Assembly: GCA_900541035.1 (NCBI GenBank)
Contig: UQIN01000028.1
Location: 1 to 23,518, forward strand
From: an uncultured Collinsella sp.
GTDB taxonomy: Bacteria; Actinomycetota; Coriobacteriia; Coriobacteriales; Coriobacteriaceae
Direction of reading: 5' to 3'
DNA: 23,518 nt
The notes below the pieces were generated by a model that ran no database searches, had not been told where the DNA came from, and was given only the letters and a program-made list of their open reading frames with translations. Made by a program: the position numbers and the translations under genes. Position 1 is the stretch's first letter. Every line of letters starts with the position of its first letter. Positions 15,314 through 23,464 of this stretch are shown here, piece by piece.

Positions 15314-16333
15314 TTATAAAACGATGCCGTCCATGGAGTTGGCGACGTTCTCGACCAGTCCGGCACGTACGGCCTCAGCCGCGGCGAGCGTGCCGTTTTT
15401 GACAGCCTCGACCGACGTGGCGCCGTGGCCGATCAAGACCACACCGCGCAGGCCCAGCAGGATGGCGCCGCCCTTGGCATCGCCAGAGAGTTTGGCCTTA
15501 ATCTCGCGCATCTGCTTTTTGATGAGCAGCGCGGCGATCTTGGTGCCGAGCGAGGACATAAAGGCGCCCTTGAGCTCCTGCAGCAAAAACTTGGCAGCGC
15601 CCTCGGTAGCCTTGAGAGCGATATTGCCCGACATGCCGTCGGCAACAACGACATCGAAATTGCCCGAGGTGAGGTCGGTACCTTCGCAGTTGCCCACAAA
15701 GCCTGGAACTGCGGCCTTCATAGCTGGGAAACAGGCCTTGGTAAAATTGGAACCCTTCTCGTCCTCGGTGCCATTGGCGAGCAGGCCCACGCGGGGATGT
15801 TCAATGCCCAAGACGACACGTGCATAGGCGCTGCCCATCTGCGCAAAGCGCACCATATCGTCAACCTCGACATCGGGATTGGCGCCCATGTCGCACAGCA
15901 CCGTCAGACCGCCGGCACGATTGGGCAGCGCATTGGTCAGACAGGGGCGCACCGGTTGCTTTTTGCCTTCGGCCTGATACCTAAACGGCGTCACGTAGGC
16001 GGTGGCAGCGGCGGTCATGGCACCGGTCGAACCGGCAGAGAAGAACGCGTCCGCATTTCCCTTCTTGATGGCGCGGCACGACAGCACGATCGAAGACTTG
16101 CGTTTGGTCATCACGGCGCGAATGGGATCGTCATCCATGGCGATAATGTCGGGTGCCTCCAGGGCCTCGACGCGCGCATGGGAGGCGGCAAAGGGATTGA
16201 CGATTTCGGCGGGGCCAGCTGCCAAGACCTCGATATCGGGATCGGCGGCAAGCGCAGCCTCGATACCATCGAGAACAACCTGAGGTTTCTCGTCTCCGCC
16301 CACAACGTCTACACAAACGCGAACGTTACTCAT
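15314..16333 (-). CDS. plsX: phosphate acyltransferase PlsX
   Basis: PlsX converts acyl-ACP and phosphate to acyl-phosphate, the donor for PlsY in phospholipid synthesis. The 339-residue protein begins SNVRVCVDVVGGDEKPQVVLDG, corresponding to the family's DxMGGD motif with Val-Val replacing the usual residues. It also has SAGSTGAM (~100), LCDMGANPDV, GLLANGTEDEKG and VADGMSGNIALKATEG. ATG 16333 follows AAGGAG with seven bases between; an in-frame TTG two codons upstream is less likely. Its substrate partner ACP is the next gene, and a terminator-like hairpin lies just before its ribosome binding site. Confidence 0.96.
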   Translation of the reverse strand: MSNVRVCVDVVGGDEKPQVVLDGIEAALAADPDIEVLAAGPAEIVNPFAASHARVEALEAPDIIAMDDDPIRAVMTKRKSSIVLSCRAIKKGNADAFFSAGSTGAMTAAATAYVTPFRYQAEGKKQPVRPCLTNALPNRAGGLTVLCDMGANPDVEVDDMVRFAQMGSAYARVVLGIEHPRVGLLANGTEDEKGSNFTKACFPAMKAAVPGFVGNCEGTDLTSGNFDVVVADGMSGNIALKATEGAAKFLLQELKGAFMSSLGTKIAALLIKKQMREIKAKLSGDAKGGAILLGLRGVVLIGHGATSVEAVKNGTLAAAEAVRAGLVENVANSMDGIVL

Positions 16334-16350
16334 ATACAAGCTCCTTATAC

Positions 16351-16380
16351 AAAAATGGCCGACTCATTGAGCCGGCCATT
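16351..16380 (-). terminator. terminator or attenuator between rpmF and plsX
   Basis: The minus strand can form a 12-bp stem (including one G-U pair) with an AAT loop, followed by a T run (AAAAA at 16351-16355 on plus). It stands between rpmF and the plsX ribosome binding site inside a co-directional array, so it would reduce readthrough from ribosomal-protein transcription into lipid genes. Confidence 0.7.
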
Positions 16381-16420
16381 GTGGTTCCATTTGGAACGGC
16401 ATCGCATCCAGAGTATACCG

Positions 16421-16600
16421 TTACTCGGTAACGATAACCTCGCGGTCCTTGTAGAAACCGCAGCTGGGGCACACGTGGTGCGGAAGCTTGACAGCGCCGC
16501 AACGGGGGCACGTGGACTGAGCCGCAGCCGAGATCTTCATGTTGGCGGAACGACGGGTGTGAGTGCGGATACGACCCTGCTTTTGTTTAGGTACGGGCAT
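16421..16600 (-). CDS. rpmF: 50S ribosomal protein L32
   Basis: This is a 59-residue basic protein starting MPVPKQKQGRIRTHTRRSAN. It has a zinc-ribbon pair CPRC (C31, C34) and CPSC (C44, C47), the four-Cys form of L32, and ends REVIVTE. ATG 16600 is preceded by AAGGAAGG. YceD immediately upstream and plsX downstream form the well-known yceD-rpmF-plsX arrangement. Confidence 0.97.
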   Translation of the reverse strand: MPVPKQKQGRIRTHTRRSANMKISAAAQSTCPRCGAVKLPHHVCPSCGFYKDREVIVTE

Positions 16601-16664
16601 AGTGACCTTCCTTATGAACTATCCAGTGTGGCGATTACGCGCAAGTAGCGATACTACCACAGTT

Positions 16665-17219
16665 TTACTCATCAAGCTTGAGATTCTTCAATGCTGCAAA
16701 TGGATTTTCCGTGGCAGCGGCCCATTCTGCCTCTGCCTGGGCGGCGCAATCGCATTGCTCGACGTTGAGATTGCAACCGCATGTGGGGCACAGACCACGG
16801 CAATCGGGCTTGCAGAGCACCACAAACGGCGTGTCCATAACGACCGCGTCATTGATGGGCTCACCCAGATCGACGATGCGGTCCTCACCCAGAAGCTCGT
16901 AGCCGTCCTCGTAGGCCTCGGGATCCTCGGGCTCCTCAAAGAGGTAGAACTCCTCGATCTCTCCGGCGATATCAAACGAGGCGGGCTCCAGGCAACGGTC
17001 GCACTCGCCGGTGGCGTGCGCGCGGACCATGCCCGTGAGCAAGACACCGGTACCGGCATTGGTAAAGACAACGTCGTAGTCGATGCCGTCCTGAAGCTGG
17101 TACTCCTTCTCGCCCACCGTGTAGGTGGCGACATCGACCTTACCGGTCAGCGGATACGAATCTCCAGGAAACTCGAGCTGCTCGGAAAGATCGACGGTAA
17201 CGCTCGGGAACTCAGCCAT
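16665..17219 (-). CDS. DUF177/YceD family protein, linked to ribosome assembly
   Basis: YceD (DUF177) proteins are encoded next to rpmF in most bacteria and have been linked to 23S rRNA accumulation; the molecular activity is unclear. The 184-residue protein has the family's zinc-binding pattern: ECDRC (C73, C76) and a second cluster CKPDCRGLCPTCGCN (C136-C149). A very acidic segment follows the first pair (EEFYLFEEPEDPEAYEDGYE, ~89-108). The ATG at 17219 overlaps the preceding stop by one base (TAATG), so translation is probably coupled. The open frame extends further upstream, but those residues are non-homologous. Confidence 0.92.
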   Translation of the reverse strand: MAEFPSVTVDLSEQLEFPGDSYPLTGKVDVATYTVGEKEYQLQDGIDYDVVFTNAGTGVLLTGMVRAHATGECDRCLEPASFDIAGEIEEFYLFEEPEDPEAYEDGYELLGEDRIVDLGEPINDAVVMDTPFVVLCKPDCRGLCPTCGCNLNVEQCDCAAQAEAEWAAATENPFAALKNLKLDE

Positions 17220-17716
17220 TACCACTGACCATTCTGTTGGGCGGCACCCTCGTTGAGCTGCTGACGGCAACGGGTAACGGTGCCGGTCAGGCTCTTGAGG
17301 TTCTCCTCCAGGTGTGTAAAGACCTGCTCTGCGTAGTCCTCGGCAGCATAACGCGTCTCGCGCTCGTACTGCTGGGCACGATCGCGGATGTCGTCGGCCT
17401 GCTGCTGCGCAAGGCGGACGATCTCCTGCTCACCGGCAATGGTGAGGGCCTGCTGCTGAGCGTCGGCGATGATGGAATCGGCCTGAGCGGCGGCGGAAGC
17501 CATAAGCTCCTCGCGCTCCTTAAGGATACGGCGGGACTTCTGCCACTCCTCGGGATAGCTCATGCGGATCTCGTCGAGGATGTTGAAGAACACGTCGGCG
17601 TCGATGACCTTGAACTGAGCGTTCTTGCCGAAAGGCGGCTTGGCTTCCTCGATCAGCCCTTCGAGCTCATCGACCAAGCTGACGATCCTATCGCCAGGAA
17701 AATTCTCGCCCGGCAT
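17219..17716 (-). CDS. coiled-coil protein, DivIVA / ATP-synthase-b-like (function unknown)
   Basis: This 165-residue soluble protein resembles the short proteins, often labelled only 'ATPase', that follow coaD in Clostridia and Coriobacteria. I see no nucleotide-binding motif. The N-terminal part (DRIVSLVDELEGLIEEAKPP ... DADVFFNILDEIRMSYPEEWQ, ~8-60) is the conserved portion. The rest (~60-150) is an Ala/Gln/Glu-rich heptad coiled coil like that of ATP synthase subunit b or DivIVA. There is no transmembrane segment. ATG 17716 is chosen because AGGAGA lies just before it; ATGs at 17731 and 17740 are alternatives. It overlaps the YceD start by one base and follows coaD by 68 bases. A cell-division or envelope role would be guesswork. 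Confidence 0.82.
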   Translation of the reverse strand: MPGENFPGDRIVSLVDELEGLIEEAKPPFGKNAQFKVIDADVFFNILDEIRMSYPEEWQKSRRILKEREELMASAAAQADSIIADAQQQALTIAGEQEIVRLAQQQADDIRDRAQQYERETRYAAEDYAEQVFTHLEENLKSLTGTVTRCRQQLNEGAAQQNGQW

Positions 17717-17784
17717 CCGGTCTCCTTTCATAGGTAACATATCATCGTGCTAGTTTACCACATGCCACCAGGCAATAAGAAACG

Positions 17785-18282
17785 TCACGAAAAGCGATGT
17801 TTGAGCGCTTCGACCACGTTGGACGGGACAAACGTCGATACGTCACTGCCGAGCGAGGCGATCTGGCGAACGACCGAGCTCGAGATATAGCCGTACTGCG
17901 GCGCACTCATGACAAAGATGGACTCCAGCTCGCTATCCAGGCGATAGTTAAGGTCGGCCTGCTGCAGCTCATACTCAAAGTCGGTCATGGCGCGCAGACC
18001 CTTGACCACGGCCCCCGCCCCCTGCTCACGAGCGAAGTCGACCAAGAGGCCGGTAAAGGGCAGGACCTCGACGCCGTCGATATCACCGAGCGCCTCGCGG
18101 GCCAGCGCCACGCGCTCATCGAGCATAAACGTGGTGCCCACACCGTTTTTACCCTGCGACTCGGCAACAGCGACGATCACGCTGGGAAAGATGCGGCGGG
18201 CGCGGCGGATCACATCGATATGGCCAAACGTGATGGGATCGAAGGTGCCCGGGACGATCACGCGGTTGATGGTGTCATTCAT
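17785..18282 (-). CDS. coaD: phosphopantetheine adenylyltransferase (CoaD)
   Basis: CoaD makes dephospho-CoA from 4'-phosphopantetheine and ATP, the penultimate step to CoA. The 165-residue protein has the nucleotidyltransferase signature PGTFDPITFGH (11-21, the TxGH-type motif) and YISSSVVRQIASLG (~132-145), plus KGLRAMTDFEYELQQADLNY typical of CoaD. ATG 18282 has AGGAGG upstream; the same frame is open to 18606 but that part overlaps rsmD and is not homologous. The first 8 bases overlap the end of rsmD. The rsmD-coaD pair is conserved widely, and its product ultimately feeds the ACP prosthetic group. Confidence 0.97.
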   Translation of the reverse strand: MNDTINRVIVPGTFDPITFGHIDVIRRARRIFPSVIVAVAESQGKNGVGTTFMLDERVALAREALGDIDGVEVLPFTGLLVDFAREQGAGAVVKGLRAMTDFEYELQQADLNYRLDSELESIFVMSAPQYGYISSSVVRQIASLGSDVSTFVPSNVVEALKHRFS

Positions 18283-18931
18283 GGTCGTCCTCCTGAAACG
18301 TCGTGGCATCGTTGTTGTGAGCATCGGTGCCAGCGCAATCTTCCTCACCATCGTTATCGCCGACCCAACGAAGCAGGTCGACCGAGGTAATGCCGTAGCG
18401 CTTCTCGCGCACGATCTCAAAGCCTGCCGGATGCGCGCCCGCATCGGCGGCGGCATGCTCAAACAGGGCATAAGCGCCAGGTGCAAGCAGACCCTGCTGA
18501 GCCAGCTTCTGCAGCAGCTCCTCGACCGGCTCGGCACCAAAAGCATAGGGCGGGTCGAGCAGGACCAGATCAAAGGGGCCGCCCGGCACACGACCGCGCG
18601 AGGCACTCGCCAGCATGTCGCCCGTTATCACGCGCCAACGCGCACGGTCACGGCAGAGCGACTCGATATTCTTGGTAATGAGCCGCGCGGCATTCCGATC
18701 GATCTCGAACGTCGTGAGCGAGCGGGCACCACGTGAGAGCATCTCTAACCCTAAGGCACCGGAGCCGCCAAAGGCGTCCAGCACGCGGACCTCGTCCAGA
18801 TCGAAGTCGAATGCCGACATGACCATAGATGCGCATGCCTCGCGCACGCGATCGGTCGTGGGGCGGGTGACATCGCGACCACGGGGCTCCTCGATCTTAC
18901 GACCGCGCCATTCGCCGCCGATGATTCTCAT
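18275..18931 (-). CDS. rsmD: 16S rRNA (guanine966-N2)-methyltransferase RsmD
   Basis: RsmD methylates G966 of 16S rRNA with SAM. The 218-residue protein starts MRIIGGEWRGRKI, has RPTTDRVREA (~23-32), the SAM-binding VLDAFGGSGALGLE (~50-63) and the catalytic DPPY (126-129). An acidic, poorly conserved tail (~195-218: DNDGEEDCAGTDAH...EDDHE) extends beyond the usual family end. The coaD ribosome binding site and start codon lie inside the sequence encoding that tail. ATG 18931 overlaps the recG stop (ATGA, 4 bases), indicating coupled translation. Confidence 0.95.
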   Translation of the reverse strand: MRIIGGEWRGRKIEEPRGRDVTRPTTDRVREACASMVMSAFDFDLDEVRVLDAFGGSGALGLEMLSRGARSLTTFEIDRNAARLITKNIESLCRDRARWRVITGDMLASASRGRVPGGPFDLVLLDPPYAFGAEPVEELLQKLAQQGLLAPGAYALFEHAAADAGAHPAGFEIVREKRYGITSVDLLRWVGDNDGEEDCAGTDAHNNDATTFQEDDHE

Positions 18932-21105
18932 CCTCCGCTGACCTCCTTAAAAATGTGTCGATATCGCATGGCGACCGCATCGCGCAGGGGGCGCGTCGCC
19001 ACGGAGTCAAGGTTGCAAGCATACCGCAAGAGCTCGACCGCGTCCAAATGGGCCCACTCGATCAGCTCCTCGTCGGCATCCAGGTCGACAAAGCGCAGGG
19101 TCACTCCGCCATGCTGGCGGTACCCCAGGATTTCGCCCTCGTGGCGCAGACGCAGGTCCATCTGGGCGAGCGTAAAGCCATCCGAGGTTTTTTCGAGCGA
19201 TTGCAGGCGATCTTGTGCTGCCGAAGCGCCGCCGTTGCCCTTGGAGTGCGTCATGACCAGGCACGTGCCCGACACACTGCCACGGCCCACGCGACCGCGC
19301 AGCTGGTGCAGAGCAGCCAAACCAAAGCGCTCCCCGTTCTCGATGACCATGACGGTGGCGTTAGGCACGTCGACGCCCACCTCGACCACCGTAGTCGAGA
19401 CGAGCACGTCAATCTCGCCACGCTTAAAGGCATCGATAACCTGGTCCTTCTCCCCCGCTGGCATGCGGCCGTGAAGGCGCTCGATGGCAAGACCCGGCAA
19501 CGCCAGACGCAGGCGATCGAGCTCGGTCGCCGTATCGTGCAGCGGCACGGGGACCGTCACGCGGCCCTCGTCGTCGCGGGCGATACCGGGCACGTCCTCC
19601 AGATCATCGGCCGAGTCACTCGGCTCCACGAGCGGGCAAATCACGTAGGCCTGCTGACCCTTTTCATGCGCCTCGCGGATGGCGCCATAGGCAAGGTCGC
19701 GACTCGACTCGGTAAGTACGCGTGTCGTCACGCCAGCGCCAGGGACGGGCCGATGGCGGATGATACTCGTGTCCAGATCGCCGTAGACCGAAAGCGCCAG
19801 CGTACGCGGGATGGGCGTTGCCGTCATAACGAGCAGATCGGCACCGGGGCCCTTCGCGCGCAAGGCATTGCGTTGGCCGACGCCAAACCGGTGCTGCTCA
19901 TCGATGACTACGAGCGACAGATACTTAAACGCCACGTTATCCGAAAGGACCGCGTGGGTTCCAAAGAGGACGTCGAGCTCTCCCGATTCCAGCTGTGCAT
20001 GGATGCGCTCGCGCTCTGCGACCGGCGTGGCACCCGTCAGAAGCGCCCAAGACATGCCGGCCTGCGAGAGCAGAGGGCCGGTCTTATCGGCATATTGACG
20101 CGCCAGCACGCCCGTGGGCGCCATAACGCAGGCCTGTGTGCCGCTATCGGCAGCCACAGCCAGCGCGCAGGCGGCAACGGCGGTCTTACCGGTACCGACA
20201 TCGCCCAGCAGCAGGCGGTTCATCACGCGCCCGCCATCGCACATATCGCGCAGGATGTCTTGGAACGCGGCCTCCTGCTCGTCGCTCAGCGAAAACGGCA
20301 GGGCCTGCTTGAGCGCGGCCAGGTGCTCGCCCGCGGCGTGGGCGTAGGGAGCGACTTCGACCAAGATACCGTCGTTGCGCAGGCGCAGCGCCAGCTGCAG
20401 GTAGAGGCACTCCTCGTAGGCAAGCCGTGCGCGCGCGATATCGCGCTCAGCCATGCTCGAGGGAAAATGGATCGATCGAAGCGCACGGGCATTGCTCATC
20501 AGGCGGCGCTTGACGCGTAAGCGTGCGGGAATCGGGTCGAAGGGATTGCCGACGACCTCGAGCGCGCCACTTACGATACGGCGCATCCATGCCTGACTCA
20601 CGCCGTCACTCACGTAATGGACCGGCAGGATAGTGCCCGCGGCGCGCCCTTCCTCAAGCTTTTCAAAGTGCGGCGAGGCCATCTGCTTAAAGCCGTAGGC
20701 AAACTCGACCTTACCCATTACGGCCAGGCGGTCGCCCTGCTTAAGCTGCTGGGCAATCCAGGGCTGGCGGAAAAAGGCGACCTGCAGCACGCCCGTCTCG
20801 TCAACGAGTGAGACCTCGGTCACCTGCATGCGCGGACGCGGCTGCTTTTGGACGATACGATCGACCGTGGCGATGATGGTACACACGGTACCGATGGGCG
20901 CCATCTCGATGGACCAGGAGCGCGTAAAGTCCAGGTATCGATGAGGGATATGGAGAAGGAGGTCCCCCACCGTCCGAATTCCCAGACGGCGAAGGGCCTC
21001 CTCACGTTTACCCGAAACATATTTGAGTCGCGCGATATCCTCGTCGAGCGCATTGCTCTGGGCAAAGCGCTCCGAGACGCGCGGCACGGAGCACAGTTCG
21101 GACAT
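18928..21105 (-). CDS. recG: ATP-dependent DNA helicase RecG
   Basis: RecG remodels stalled replication forks and branch-migrates Holliday junctions. The 725-residue protein contains an N-terminal wedge/OB region (~20-160, with GIRTVGDLLLHIPHRYLDF), Walker A GDVGTGKT (301-308), motif Ia MAPTGVLARQ, the DEQH box VVIDEQHRFG (399-408), motif III TATPIPRTLALSVYGDLD, and C-terminal helicase motifs (VSTTVVEVGVDVPNATVMVIE and HQLRGRVGRG), followed by the RecG C-terminal region. It is complete. ATG 21105 is ten bases after the fakA-like stop and has only a weak AGTAGG element, so it may depend on translation from upstream. It overlaps rsmD by 4 bases. Confidence 0.97.
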   Translation of the reverse strand: MSELCSVPRVSERFAQSNALDEDIARLKYVSGKREEALRRLGIRTVGDLLLHIPHRYLDFTRSWSIEMAPIGTVCTIIATVDRIVQKQPRPRMQVTEVSLVDETGVLQVAFFRQPWIAQQLKQGDRLAVMGKVEFAYGFKQMASPHFEKLEEGRAAGTILPVHYVSDGVSQAWMRRIVSGALEVVGNPFDPIPARLRVKRRLMSNARALRSIHFPSSMAERDIARARLAYEECLYLQLALRLRNDGILVEVAPYAHAAGEHLAALKQALPFSLSDEQEAAFQDILRDMCDGGRVMNRLLLGDVGTGKTAVAACALAVAADSGTQACVMAPTGVLARQYADKTGPLLSQAGMSWALLTGATPVAERERIHAQLESGELDVLFGTHAVLSDNVAFKYLSLVVIDEQHRFGVGQRNALRAKGPGADLLVMTATPIPRTLALSVYGDLDTSIIRHRPVPGAGVTTRVLTESSRDLAYGAIREAHEKGQQAYVICPLVEPSDSADDLEDVPGIARDDEGRVTVPVPLHDTATELDRLRLALPGLAIERLHGRMPAGEKDQVIDAFKRGEIDVLVSTTVVEVGVDVPNATVMVIENGERFGLAALHQLRGRVGRGSVSGTCLVMTHSKGNGGASAAQDRLQSLEKTSDGFTLAQMDLRLRHEGEILGYRQHGGVTLRFVDLDADEELIEWAHLDAVELLRYACNLDSVATRPLRDAVAMRYRHIFKEVSGG

Positions 21106-21115
21106 GGGCAGTTGC

Positions 21116-22777
21116 CTACTCGATCGAGAAGATCACGGGATAGAGCGGCTGCTCGCCACGATGGGCGTCGATCTCCAGATCGGGCTGAGCCTCCTCGATA
21201 GCGTCGACGATCTCCTGGAAGGCCTCATCGGACAGTTCCTCACCGGCCAGAATCGTCAGCGCGTCGCCCTCCTCTTCCTCCTGCATACGGTTGATGCAAT
21301 CGAGCGTGACCTGCTTCACGTCGGAGCCGACCACGTCGATGGAGCCGGCAATGATGCCCATGACGTCACCGGAGTGAATTGGCGAACCGTCGGAGGCACT
21401 GGAGTCGCGCACGGCGCGGGTGACCTCGCCATCGCGGACCTCGCTGATGGCGTCGACCATAGCGGCGACGGCATCCTCGAGCTCGGAATCGGGCAGGACC
21501 GCGAACAGCGCGGAGAAGGCCTGCGGAACGGTCTTGGTGGGAACGACGGCGACCTTCTTGTCGGTGCAGGCAGAGGCAGCGGCCTCGGCGGCCATGCGGA
21601 TGTTGCCGTTGTTGGGCAGAATGATGACCGAGGTCGCGTTGACCTGGTCGACGGCGCCCAGCAGGTCTGCAGTCGAGGGATTCATGGTCTGGCCACCGGA
21701 CACGATCACGTCAACGCCGAGGGACTTGAGGATGTCTGCCTCGCCGGAACCGGCGGCAACGGCGACAAAGCCCAGGGCCTTCGCGGGCTCGGCGGCCTTC
21801 TCCTGGTCCTCGTGGATCTTGGCGGTACGGTCGTGGGCCTCCATCTCCATGTTGTGGATAAAGACCTCGTAGATCTGGCCAAGCTGCAGCATGTGCTCGA
21901 GCACCAGGTTCGGGGTGTTGGAGTGCACGTGGATCTTGTAGTCGGGATATGCGCCCACGAGCAGCTCACAGTCGCCCATGGAACCCAGGAACTTAAGGCA
22001 CTCGTCCTCGTCAAACGGGGCGTCGGCCTTAAACAGGAACTCATTGCAGTAACGGAATTCCGAGCCCTCCCAGTCGTCGTTAGCCTCGATCTCAACGCGG
22101 CCAAGAGCGGCATCACGGGCAGAGCCGGCGGAGTCAAACGTAGCGGAGAAATCCTCGACAACGGTACTGCGGCCAAGAGCGGCAGCTACGAAGTTCTCGA
22201 GGAAGATGGCAAAGCCAAAGGCGCCGGAGTCGACCACGCCGTTCTCCTTCAGAACGGGCAGCAGGTCGGGCGTGCGAGCGACGGACTGGTAGGCCTCGAC
22301 GACGATGGCATCGAGCGCGTCCTCGGCCGAGAACTTCTTCTTTTCGCACTCGTCGGCCTTGGTCGAGACATCGCGCAGCACCGTGAGAATCGTGCCCTCG
22401 ATGGGCTTACGGACGGCCTGGAAGGCGACCTTGACGGCGCGGCGGAACGCATAGGCGATGTTGGCGGACGTGATGGGCTCATCAGCAGAGACGAGACCCT
22501 CGGCCACGCCGCGCAGGATCTGAGAGGTGATGACGCCGGAGTTGCCGCGGGCACCCATCAGGGAGCCGTGGGTGATGGCGCCGGCGATGCCCTCCATATC
22601 GGCATCGGCGGGAAGGGCGGAAAGCTCCTTGGTCACCGAGGCGAGCGTGAGCGACATGTTGGTACCGGTGTCGCCGTCGGGTACGGGGAAGACATTGAGC
22701 TTGTTGATCTCCTCGGCCTTGTCGGAAACAGCAGCCGCAGCGATCGGAAAACAGGTGCGAATGGTCTTTGCAATCAT
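21116..22777 (-). CDS. fakA: fatty acid kinase catalytic subunit FakA-like (DAK2 domain)
   Basis: FakA phosphorylates fatty acids held by FakB (DegV) proteins, giving acyl-phosphate for PlsY/PlsX. The 553-residue protein has an N-terminal DAK2 kinase domain with NVFPVPDGDTGTNM (28-41) and GARGNSG (75-81). A middle domain carries a Cys and HxH (YCNEFLF, C244; HVHSN, H283 and H285) consistent with the family's zinc site. The C-terminal DegV-like region (~325-553) has VIVSGGQTMNPSTADLL. ATG 22777 begins the homology, but its GGAG is about 12 bases away. It follows the Asp23-like gene, the standard yloU-yloV order. No fakB gene is in the window. plsX and acpP further down the array fit a shared acyl-phosphate pathway. 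Confidence 0.93.
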   Translation of the reverse strand: MIAKTIRTCFPIAAAAVSDKAEEINKLNVFPVPDGDTGTNMSLTLASVTKELSALPADADMEGIAGAITHGSLMGARGNSGVITSQILRGVAEGLVSADEPITSANIAYAFRRAVKVAFQAVRKPIEGTILTVLRDVSTKADECEKKKFSAEDALDAIVVEAYQSVARTPDLLPVLKENGVVDSGAFGFAIFLENFVAAALGRSTVVEDFSATFDSAGSARDAALGRVEIEANDDWEGSEFRYCNEFLFKADAPFDEDECLKFLGSMGDCELLVGAYPDYKIHVHSNTPNLVLEHMLQLGQIYEVFIHNMEMEAHDRTAKIHEDQEKAAEPAKALGFVAVAAGSGEADILKSLGVDVIVSGGQTMNPSTADLLGAVDQVNATSVIILPNNGNIRMAAEAAASACTDKKVAVVPTKTVPQAFSALFAVLPDSELEDAVAAMVDAISEVRDGEVTRAVRDSSASDGSPIHSGDVMGIIAGSIDVVGSDVKQVTLDCINRMQEEEEGDALTILAGEELSDEAFQEIVDAIEEAQPDLEIDAHRGEQPLYPVIFSIE

Positions 22778-22804
22778 GGGTATTTGAATCTCCGTTTTCG
22801 GATG

Positions 22805-23161
22805 CTAGTTCAGACGGCTCTTGAGCGCGTCGATGTGAATGCCGATCTTAAGGCTGGCGGGATCGATCTGGGCGATCTCCTGCAGGGTGAAGGCAACGGA
22901 GCTCGAAAGATTGTGGCAGACGGACTTCATGTTGACGCCGTTCTCGAGCACGACGTGAAGATCGACCGTAAGGCCGTTCTCGTCGGCGGAGACAAGCACG
23001 CCCTTGCGGAGGCGCTGACCGGCAAGCAGGCGCACGCTCTCGGCGCCCTGGAGCTGCTCAGCCATACCGACGACGCCATAGCACGTCATCGCGGCATAAC
23101 CGGCAATATCGGCAATAACGTCGTTCGAGACGCTCAGGCTGCCGTTGATGGTCTCAGACAC
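22805..23161 (-). CDS. Asp23/Gls24 family envelope-stress protein (YloU-like)
   Basis: This 118-residue Asp23/Gls24 domain protein spans the whole family length (LSVSNDVIADIAGYAAMTCYGVVGMAE ... GLTVDLHVVLENGVNMKSVCHNL...ALKS). Members are small membrane-peripheral proteins induced by envelope or alkaline stress in Firmicutes, but the YloU-type next to fakA has no agreed function. No signal peptide or membrane helix is visible. The start is GTG 23161, preceded by AAGGAG with a six-base spacer. It is the first gene of the long minus-strand array. Confidence 0.92.
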   Translation of the reverse strand: MSETINGSLSVSNDVIADIAGYAAMTCYGVVGMAEQLQGAESVRLLAGQRLRKGVLVSADENGLTVDLHVVLENGVNMKSVCHNLSSSVAFTLQEIAQIDPASLKIGIHIDALKSRLN

Positions 23162-23217
23162 AAGAATCTCCTTATCTGGTGCTCACGGCACCATGTCGTG
23201 GGAGCAATCATTGCAAT

Positions 23218-23223
23218 ATTCTA
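23218..23223 (-). promoter_or_regulatory. candidate -10 box for the Asp23-fakA transcript
   Basis: TAGAAT on the minus strand lies 57 bases upstream of GTG 23161. No good -35 is visible. A 5-bp hairpin (GGTGC at 23178-23182 and GCACC at 23188-23192) lies in the resulting leader just before the ribosome binding site. Confidence 0.3.
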
Positions 23224-23319
23224 CAACGACCGCGCCATGTTGAGGTGATGGGTCGCGGGATTACATCCTCGACACGAAATGTTGATATGGCAACGTCCGA
23301 GTCAAGTGGTCGCGGCATG

Positions 23320-23349
23320 AAAAAACCCGCCGCATAAGCGACGGGTTTT
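23320..23349 (-). terminator. terminator of the tRNA-Asn unit
   Basis: The arms AAAACCCG-CGC and GCG-CGGGTTTT pair with one mismatch around an ATAA loop. On the minus strand they are followed by a T run (six A at 23320-23325 on plus). The hairpin begins seven bases after the tRNA CCA end. Confidence 0.85.
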
Positions 23350-23355
23350 ACAACC

Positions 23356-23430
23356 TGGCTCCCCGGGTAGGACTCGAACCTACAACAGCGCGGTTAACAG
23401 CCGCGTGCTCTACCATTGAGCTACCGAGGA
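23356..23430 (-). tRNA. tRNA-Asn (GUU)
   Basis: The 75-base minus-strand sequence folds as a complete cloverleaf: acceptor TCCTCGG pairing with CCGGGGA (one T-G pair), D arm GCTC...GAGC, anticodon stem CGCGG/CCGCG with loop CTGTTAA (anticodon GTT), and T arm GTAGG-TTCGAGT-CCTAC. CCA is encoded (23356-23358). Confidence 0.97.
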
Positions 23431-23437
23431 ATTTAAA

Positions 23438-23455
23438 AGCCCAGCGGAATGGGCT
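23438..23455 (-). terminator. terminator-like hairpin between the two tRNA-Asn genes
   Basis: AGCCCA and TGGGCT form a 6-bp stem with a 6-base loop. On the minus strand they are followed by TTTAAAT. It fills the 34-base spacer and may be a partial terminator or a processing signal. Confidence 0.4.
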
Positions 23456-23464
23456 GAGAAATTC

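Noticed and set aside
18955..20520. 521-codon plus-strand open frame opposite recG
   Set aside because: RecG motifs are intact on the minus strand; the antisense product is His/Arg/Gln-rich and domainless.
21023..23248. 741-codon plus-strand open frame opposite fakA and the Asp23-like gene
   Set aside because: It covers two well-supported minus-strand genes and shows no motif of its own; it is a codon-bias shadow.
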